Shown piece by piece: positions 26,082 to 31,762 of a DNA stretch of 31,762 nucleotides. The notes under the pieces were generated by a model that made no database searches, was not told the origin of the DNA, and was given only the letters and a program-made list of their open reading frames with translations. Source of the stretch: Chara braunii (taxonomy: Eukaryota; Streptophyta; Charophyceae; Charales; Characeae). Location: assembly GCA_003427395.1 (NCBI GenBank), contig BFEA01000302.1:507233-538994 (forward strand), given 5' to 3'. A program made the position numbers and the translations under genes. Position 1 is the stretch's first letter. Every line of letters begins with the position of its first letter.

Positions 26082-26165
26082 CGCGACCTTAGCTCATTGG
26101 TTAGAGCATCGACGTTGAATGCATGTTGGTATGCCATTGTATGCTTGAATCTTCGGGCCGGCGGC
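26082..26165 (+). other. tRNA-like relic
   Basis: GCGACCTTAGCTCATTGGTT has a good A box (TAGCTCATTGG); GCTTGAATCTTCGGGCC resembles a B box about 50 bases on. The acceptor ends do not pair and no clean anticodon arm is seen, so it is likely a tRNA pseudogene or SINE head. Confidence 0.4.
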
Positions 26166-26422
26166 CTAGGGCATCGACCAACGTAGGTCACTGGTAAGTA
26201 GGGTTTGCAAGTAGTGTCGAGCGCGCAACCCGGATGTGCAAACAAATTTCAGGGTGTGATTCAACCATTGGCTGCCACACCAGACTTTACCCCTACACGT
26301 ACTTTCGGGGTGGAGCGCGTCCATCGAAAACGCTACTTGGCGCCCTTCGGGTTGTACGGGCTCAGGGGGTTGGGTGAGAGGAGGAGGTACTCTCAATGGG
26401 GAAGAGTTGGGGGAGGAGTGGG

Positions 26423-27085
26423 GGCCATTGTTCTTTCTTAGCAGGTAGCAGCCTTGGTGGTCACAGGCATGGGTATAGGAACTGCATCTCGATATGTCAA
26501 ATTGGAAAGATTCGAGCACGCATCTGAGTTGGATCGTGGAGTGGCCTCGCGCAACAGTTACAAAAATATTGATCGAGAGCCCTCCTACATGTTGGTCGAG
26601 GTTGATAATTGTCCTTGAGTGTCTCATGTGCTAGGGGTGCGCTCACTTCGCCCGCAAGTAGAGCGAACTCGGCACGTCTGGCTTCCTGTTGTACACTCTC
26701 CCTAAGCATTGTACCCCCATTTCACATAATCTTTTTAAAAGATTAAACCACGGAGTAGGGAGGTTCATCACATGCCTAAGGCTTTCATGGTCTCCCAAAA
26801 TAGTAACCTCTTGCAAGCATCACCTTCGTGCAAACCACACACAACACATTCAAGTTTATTCAAAACTCAGTTTGAGTCTTCCGAGGTTCTTTACGTTTCA
26901 CAATAAGTGGTAACATCACTTTTTATCCAATATACCTCTTTCTATAATCAATAACGTTACATTTTTTATATTTTATTAATGCTTCATTCCCTTAGCAAGA
27001 TGCGTCGAGGAATTAATTTTGTCTCCTTGCTTTCTTGTCCACAACAAGGTCGTTGTGAGGATTCGATGTCCCTCCTCCCTTCTAC
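26423..27085 (+). repeat. Dispersed long repeat, copy A
   Basis: It runs from TTCTTTCTTAGCAGGTA through GAACTGCATC, GTTGGTCGAGGTTGA, GAGTGTCTCATGTG, GAACTCGGCACGTC, AGTAGGGAGGTTCATCACATG, AATAGTAACCTCTTGCAAG, CCACACACAACACATTCAAG and TATCCAATAT to ACATTTTTTATATTTTATTA. The same order appears in copy C (27937-28495), and the first 290 bases also in copy B. No protein likeness on either strand; it may be part of a degraded retroelement. Confidence 0.75.
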
Positions 27086-27250
27086 GTTTTCCTTAAGATA
27101 GATATGGAGGTCAACTTTTTCCACCCTTTTAATTATGTTTGCTTGCTTTCTTATCCACAACAAGGTCGTTTTGAGGATTCGATGTCCCTCCTCCCTTTTA
27201 CGTTTTCCTTAAGATAGATATGGAGATCAACTTTTTCCACCCTTCTACTT
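27027..27250 (+). repeat. Tandem pair, period about 116
   Basis: TTGCTTTCTTgTCCACAACA, GAGGATTCGATGTCCCTCCT and CCTTAAGATAGATATGGAG occur twice head to tail. A third piece, GTCAACTTTTTCCACCCTTC, repeats again to 27295. Confidence 0.85.
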
Positions 27251-27328
27251 GCATCCTTTATATCTAAGGTCAACTTTTTCCACCCTTCTACTTGCACCCC
27301 TAAAGAGTATAAGGAGGGGAGGAAACGA

Positions 27329-27348
27329 GAGAGAGAGAGAGAGAGAGG
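27329..27348 (+). repeat. Short (GA)n tract
   Basis: About ten GA units before the 442-bp duplication. Confidence 0.9.
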
Positions 27349-27355
27349 GAAGTCA

Positions 27356-28210
27356 TGTAGTAACTGTAGTTGAAAAAAATTAAGGAGATGAAAAAGGTGA
27401 TGTCAATGGTAAGAACGTTGATTGAGATGACGGAGGTGGTGAAAAATATGCATGTGGTGGTGAAAACAACTATGAACATGGAGCCATTATACTTTCTTAG
27501 CAGGTACAAGTTAATGGCTTTGTCAGCAACAAGAATGTAGGAGCTGCATCCCGACAGGTCACGCTAGAAGGATTCAAGCATGCGTGTAAGCTCGATTATC
27601 GAGTGCCCCCTCGCAACAATTAAGGAAGTAATGATCGAGAGTCCCTCCTACGTGTTGGTTGAGGTTGAGAATTGTCCTTGAGTGTCTCATGTGTCGTGGG
27701 TGGGTTCACTTCGCTGATAAGTAGGGTGAACTCGGCACGTCCGCCCTCCTTCTGTACACCCTCCTTTGAGCATTGTCCCGCCGGGACGTCCGCCCTCCAT
27801 GTAGTAACTGTAGTTGAAAGAGATTAAGGAGGTGAAAAAGGTGATGGCAATGGTAAAAACGTTGATCGAGATGACGGAGGTGGTGAAAAATATGCATGTG
27901 GTGGTGAAAACAACTATGAACATGAAGCCATTATACTTTCTTAGCAAGTGCAAGTTAGTGGCCTTGGTGGCAACAAGAGTGTAGGAACTGCATCCCGACA
28001 GGTTACGCTAGAAGGATTTGAGCATGCGTCTAAGTTCGATCATGGAGTGCCCCCTCGCAACAATTAAGGAAGTATTGATCGGGAGTTCCTCCTACATGTT
28101 GGTTGAGGTTGAGAATTGTCCTTAAGTGTCTTATGTGTCGTGGGTGGGCTCACTTCGCTGATAAGTAGGGTGAACTCGGCACGTCCACCCTCCTTCTTTA
28201 CACCCTCCCT
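27356..28210 (+). repeat. Tandem duplication of about 442 bp (includes repeat copies B and C start)
   Basis: The unit starts GTAGTAACTGTAGTTGAAA, runs through ATGCATGTGGTGGTGAAAAC and CATTATACTTTCTTAGCA and then the first part of the dispersed repeat. It occurs at 27356-27790 and 27798-28210. Copy B (27492-27782) is cut short at the junction, while copy C continues to about 28560. Confidence 0.85.
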
Positions 28211-28502
28211 TTGAGAATTGTCCCCCCTTTTCACGTAAGCGTTTTGAAACCTCCAACCACATAGTAGGGAGGTTCATCACATGCGTAAGATTTTCATGAT
28301 CACCCAAAATAGTAACCTCCTGCAAGAATCACCTTCGTGCAAACCACACACAACACATTCAAGTCTATTCAAACCATAGTTTGAGTCTTCTGACATTTTT
28401 TTATGCTTCACAAGAAGCGCCAACGTCACTTCTTATCCAATATGCCGCTTTCCACAATCAACAAGGTTACATTTTTTATATTTTATTACTACTTCATTCC
28501 CT

Positions 28503-28752
28503 TAACAAGGTGGTTGTGAGCATTTGAGATCCCTCCTCCCTTTGATGGAGACGGGGTGATGTTAAAATGGGTTATGTGGGTATTTTGGTGGTGATAAAGA
28601 TAATGAAGATTGAGTTGATTCTCTCTCCTTGCTTTATTCTCCCCGACAAGGTGGTTGTGAGGATTCGAAATCCCTCCTCCCTTTGATGGAGACGGGGTGA
28701 TGTCAAAATGGGTGTTGCGGGTATTTTGGTGGTGATAAAGATAATGAAGATT
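28503..28752 (+). repeat. Direct repeat, period about 143
   Basis: ACAAGGTGGTTGTGAG, TCCCTCCTCCCTTTGATGG, AGACGGGGTGATGT and GGTATTTTGGTGGTGATAAA occur at about 28505 and 28648. Confidence 0.85.
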
Positions 28753-29900
28753 GATGTGAAGATATAGATGGTGATGATGGTGATGAAGATGGTTCAGATG
28801 GAGAATGTGGCGAGGGAGATGCAGATCCAGGAGGTGGTGAGTGTGATGGAGATGGTGGTGAAAAAAATGATGGATGTCGAAATGACGCTCATGAACATGA
28901 TGAAGATGATTGACAAACTGTTGAAGATAAAGGTGGTGGTGAAGAAGCTGACGGAGATGTTTGAGATGGTGGAGAAAATGACAGAGATGTACGTCAAGAG
29001 GATCATAGAGATGGTGGTGGTAGTGAAGAATATAAGAGAGGTGATGGTGAATAATATCAAGGAGGTTATTGTGAAGAACATTAGCTAATGGAACAAAAGA
29101 TGATTGAGATGGTAGCTTGTCAAAAAGATAATTGTGGTGGTGAAGATGATGGAGATGGTGAAAAAGTTGACGGACGTAGAGGATTTGATGAACAAGAAGA
29201 AGGTGTTGGTGAAATAAAAATATGATGGAGATGGAGGTCATGGTAAAGAAGACAGTGGAGACAAAGGGGATGGTGAGGAACATAAGGAAAATTAAGTGGT
29301 GAAAAATAATGGAGGTGGTACTAATGGTGATAATGACAATGATGATCATGGTGGTAATAGTGAATAAGAAATATTGCTCATGGTGAAAATGATAATGGAG
29401 ATGGAGATAATCATGAATAAGCTAACGGAGATGGTAAATAGATTTGGTAGTAAAAAATAATGGTGGTAAAAAAACGATGCAGATAGAGGTAATTATGAAT
29501 AAGGTAATGAAGATGGTAAATCAATTTGGTAGTAAAAAATAATGGTTGGAAAAAACCGATGCGGATATAAATAGTTAAAGTAGATAATGAAGATAGTAGT
29601 GTCATTAGAAAATAAGATGAAGATATAAGTGATGGTTTAGACGATGATGGAGATGATGGAGAACATGGTGGAGGTTGAGATTATTGAGATGAAGAAGATG
29701 AATATTGAGGGCATGGTGAAGAAAAAGTTAGAATAGGTATAAATTATCATAAAGATGGATAGGATAATGAACGCGTGTTGGATATAGTTAAAACAAATGT
29801 TGGAGGTGGTGGTATTGAAGGTGATACAGATGGAGATGATAATGTAGACATAGAAGAAAAAATAAGAGAGATGAACAAAATGGAGGCAAAAAAAACGAAA
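28740..29900 (+). repeat. Low-complexity GAT/GGT/GAA block, about 1.1 kb
   Basis: The + strand is nearly free of C and made of irregular GATGGT, GATGAA and GTGGTG triplets. It yields Met/Glu/Val-rich frames on + and His/Leu- or Phe/Ser/Thr-rich frames on -. Those frames are open because the triplets lack stops in some phases. There is no splice or family support for a gene. Confidence 0.8.
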
Positions 29901-29916
29901 GAGAGAATATAATATT

Positions 29917-30230
29917 TTGAAATAAAATTTCTTATCCTAGAAGGACTGTAGATCTCTTATGAGTAGATGGGAGAGGGAATCTCATGTAGGAGAGGGGACC
30001 GTGAAAAAAACGAAAGAGAGAATATCATGATTTGAAATAAATTCTTTTATCCTACAAGGATTGTAGATTTCTCATAAGTAGATGGGAAAGGGGATCTCGT
30101 GAGTAGATAGGAGAGGGGATCGCTTTATGTTTTGAAATAAATTGTCTTTTATCCTATAAGGATTGTAGATCTTTCATGAGTAGATGGGAGAGGGGATATT
30201 ATGAGTAGATGGGAGAGGGGATCATAGAAA
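29917..30230 (+). repeat. Three tandem units of about 100 bp
   Basis: Units start near 29934, 30040 and 30131 with TTGAAATAAA, then TTATCCTAnAAGGA, TTGTAGAT and GAGTAGATGGGAGAGGGGAT; the last piece is repeated within units. Confidence 0.85.
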
Positions 30231-30522
30231 TGTAGAAAATGTAATGGGGATTGGATGCAACCTAGTTCAACCCTCCATGTCGACATAATGGGTCCTCTCT
30301 CAAATAGGGGATTCAAGGACGAGACACTCAACCTTGACCAGGCACACACACCCACGCAGATATTGAGTGGGAGCAATGTGTCTCGATAGCCAGCATCTAG
30401 GTGTGATATACCATGATTCAAGTTTCGGGACCCCCATGGTGATATAGTGAGAGGCAATCAAGCACCAAGTCGATTGTCACCGAAGGGGGAGTCGTAGGTC
30501 AGCTAGGGGAATAACGAGCCCC
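30231..30522. other. Intergenic, nothing recognised
   Basis: No gene or repeat partner was seen in the window for this stretch. Its sequence is more complex than its neighbours and could be a piece of an element not otherwise present here. Confidence 0.4.
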
Positions 30523-30678
30523 GACCTTCCTGCCCCACTCTTTTCCAACTAAGTTCCACCCACCCCACCGCACCCCACCCCACCCCATCGATACAACCCA
30601 AGAAGGTGGAGAGCACCTTCCTGCCTTTTTCTTTTCCAACTAAGTCCACCCACCCCACCGCACCCCACCCCTCCTCAT
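30523..30678 (+). repeat. C-rich direct repeat, period about 91
   Basis: ACCTTCCTGCC, CTTTTCCAACTAAGT and CCACCCACCCCACCGCACCC occur twice. Each contains short CCACCC runs. Confidence 0.85.
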
Positions 30679-30749
30679 TTCAACAAAAGATTGCCAAGCA
30701 TTGGGTACTAAATGACCTCCATTCATGGTGACAAAATAAAATAAAAGCA

Positions 30750-31059
30750 AAACTAAACTAATAGTGAGGGAAAACAAAAAGTGAAAAGAGAAAAAAAAAC
30801 AAATTAGTAAGTGGGAAAGCAAGTTTTGACACCACCATCTTTGTCAATTTTTCATTATTGTTTGGCTCCACAGAATGACTTCAAAATTGAGCGACAGGTA
30901 GCTTACATAACAGAGAATGCACGAAAAACAATCAGAAAAAAAAAAATAATTTTTAGGTACTAAAATATTTTTTTGCGGGGTCCGAACCCCTTCGAGTTCG
31001 GGTTCCGCCCGAATATTCGGGGGTCAGCTTAGGGGCCTCCGTACGTTCGGCCTGGCAAC

Positions 31060-31108
<49 letters not shown>

Positions 31109-31410
31109 GGTCACCAGCCCGTACGTACGGAGGTCCCCGGGCAGACCTCCGTACGTACGGGCGTTCGGGGTCGAGTACGGGGCCCGAACCCGACAGCATT
31201 CGGCCCCCACCAAAAATTATTTCGGGGCGTAAAAATAACGATTTTTTTCTGAATTGTTTTCTCTGCGTTCTCTATGACGTGAGGTACATGCCTGTAAATT
31301 TTCAAGTCATTTGGCTAAGCCAAATAAGAATTAAAAATCGCCAAAGATGGCAGTGTTAAAACGTGCTCGCCCACGTATTTTTTCAGTTTTTACTTTTTGT
31401 TTTCACTTTA
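30750..31410. mobile_element. Very large imperfect palindrome around (AT)n, possible foldback element
   Basis: Arms of about 300 bp face each other across an (AT)n core at 31063-31105. Matching pieces from core outward: CCGTACGTTCGGCCTGG with the right CCAGCCCGTACGTACGG; CGGGTTCCGCCCGAATA-like with GGGGCCCGAACCCG; AAAAATTATTT; CTGATTGTTTT / CTGAATTGTTTT; GCATTCTCT / GCGTTCTCT; CAATTTTGAAGTCATT / AAATTTTCAAGTCATT; AAAGATGGTGGTGTCAAAAC / AAAGATGGCAGTGTTAAAAC. No coding frame with family likeness. Confidence 0.8.
31063..31105. repeat. (AT)n microsatellite at the palindrome centre
   Basis: About 21 alternating AT units, self-complementary and exactly between the palindrome arms. Confidence 0.97.
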
Positions 31411-31429
31411 GTTCAGGGTCTAAAGAATT

Positions 31430-31575
31430 GTTTTTTTTTTTGAAACTTTTTTAGTGGGTTTTGTATTATGTGAAGTACACATCTAAGACTTTTCAGGTCA
31501 TTTAGCTATGCCAAAAAAAAAAGGAAAATCGCCAAAGATGGCGGTGTCGAAAACATGCTCGCGCACTCATTAAAT
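31430..31575 (+). repeat. Extra direct copy of the palindrome arm
   Basis: TTTTCAGGTCATTTAGCTATGCC, AAATCGCCAAAGATGGCGG and GTGCTCGC-like ACATGCTCGCGCAC repeat the outer part of the right arm (31300-31372), period about 185. Confidence 0.8.
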
Positions 31576-31762
31576 TTAATTCTCTTTTTATTTTTAATTA
31601 TTTTATTACTATTATTTATTTTTTGTATTTTATTTTTATTTCAAATTTGGTAATGAATGCGGACGTAATGCTCAGGCAAATCTTGTTTAATTTATTTTTC
31701 TCCATAACATATCTTTTTTTCAGATTTGTTTGATGAATTGTTTTTTTTTTTTTTTTTTTTTT
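31576..31762. other. AT-rich end of window with terminal poly-T
   Basis: No gene. The last 22 bases are all T, which may be a true homopolymer or a contig edge. Confidence 0.6.

Noticed and set aside
28489-29349. A 286-codon minus-strand open frame rich in His, Leu and Phe
   Set aside because: It is the complement of the GAT/GGT/GAA low-complexity block. The His-rich runs follow from the triplets, there is no family likeness, and several other phases are equally open.

Overview
This is eukaryotic nuclear DNA, most likely from a green plant of the streptophyte lineage. The basis is the one gene that can be read with certainty: the 3' part of SPT5, a transcription elongation factor, carried on the + strand in 15 exons from 1062 to 11404. 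Its C-terminal region has the plant-type blocks SETPIHPSRTPLHP and ATPIHEGMRTPMR before the last KOW domains. Introns are all GT-AG and mostly about 200 to 1100 bases. The long, repeat-filled introns and the repeat-rich flank would fit a large-genome charophyte alga (Chara-like) or a bryophyte-grade plant, but the species is inference only.

Layout. 1-1061 is intron of the same gene, with the start of SPT5 lying upstream of the window. 1062-11404 holds the SPT5 exons; joined, they make 1836 nt with no break, which is 611 residues plus a stop. Several introns carry short tandem duplications. Two of these copy splice-site regions, and one intron holds a 194-bp inverted-repeat element. 11405-14400 holds the probable 3' UTR and downstream flank, plus possible exons of an unknown small gene and an unexplained minus-strand reading frame. 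14500-23700 is a nest of small palindromic mobile elements: an inverted-repeat family bounded by TTAA, a hairpin family with GAATACAACG ends, a hAT-like element, a long foldback element, purine-rich repeats and a GC-rich block. 23945-26044 has three short open segments with good splice signals that agree in phase, which may be the end of another gene. 26423-28560 holds diverged copies of a longer repeat. 28740-29900 is low-complexity GAT/GGT/GAA DNA. 29900-30700 holds more short tandem repeats. 30750-31410 is a very large imperfect palindrome centred on an (AT)n tract. The window ends in a run of T.

Apart from SPT5 nothing here can be named as a gene. Transposase, reverse transcriptase, rRNA and CRISPR sequences were not seen. 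The elements found look non-autonomous.
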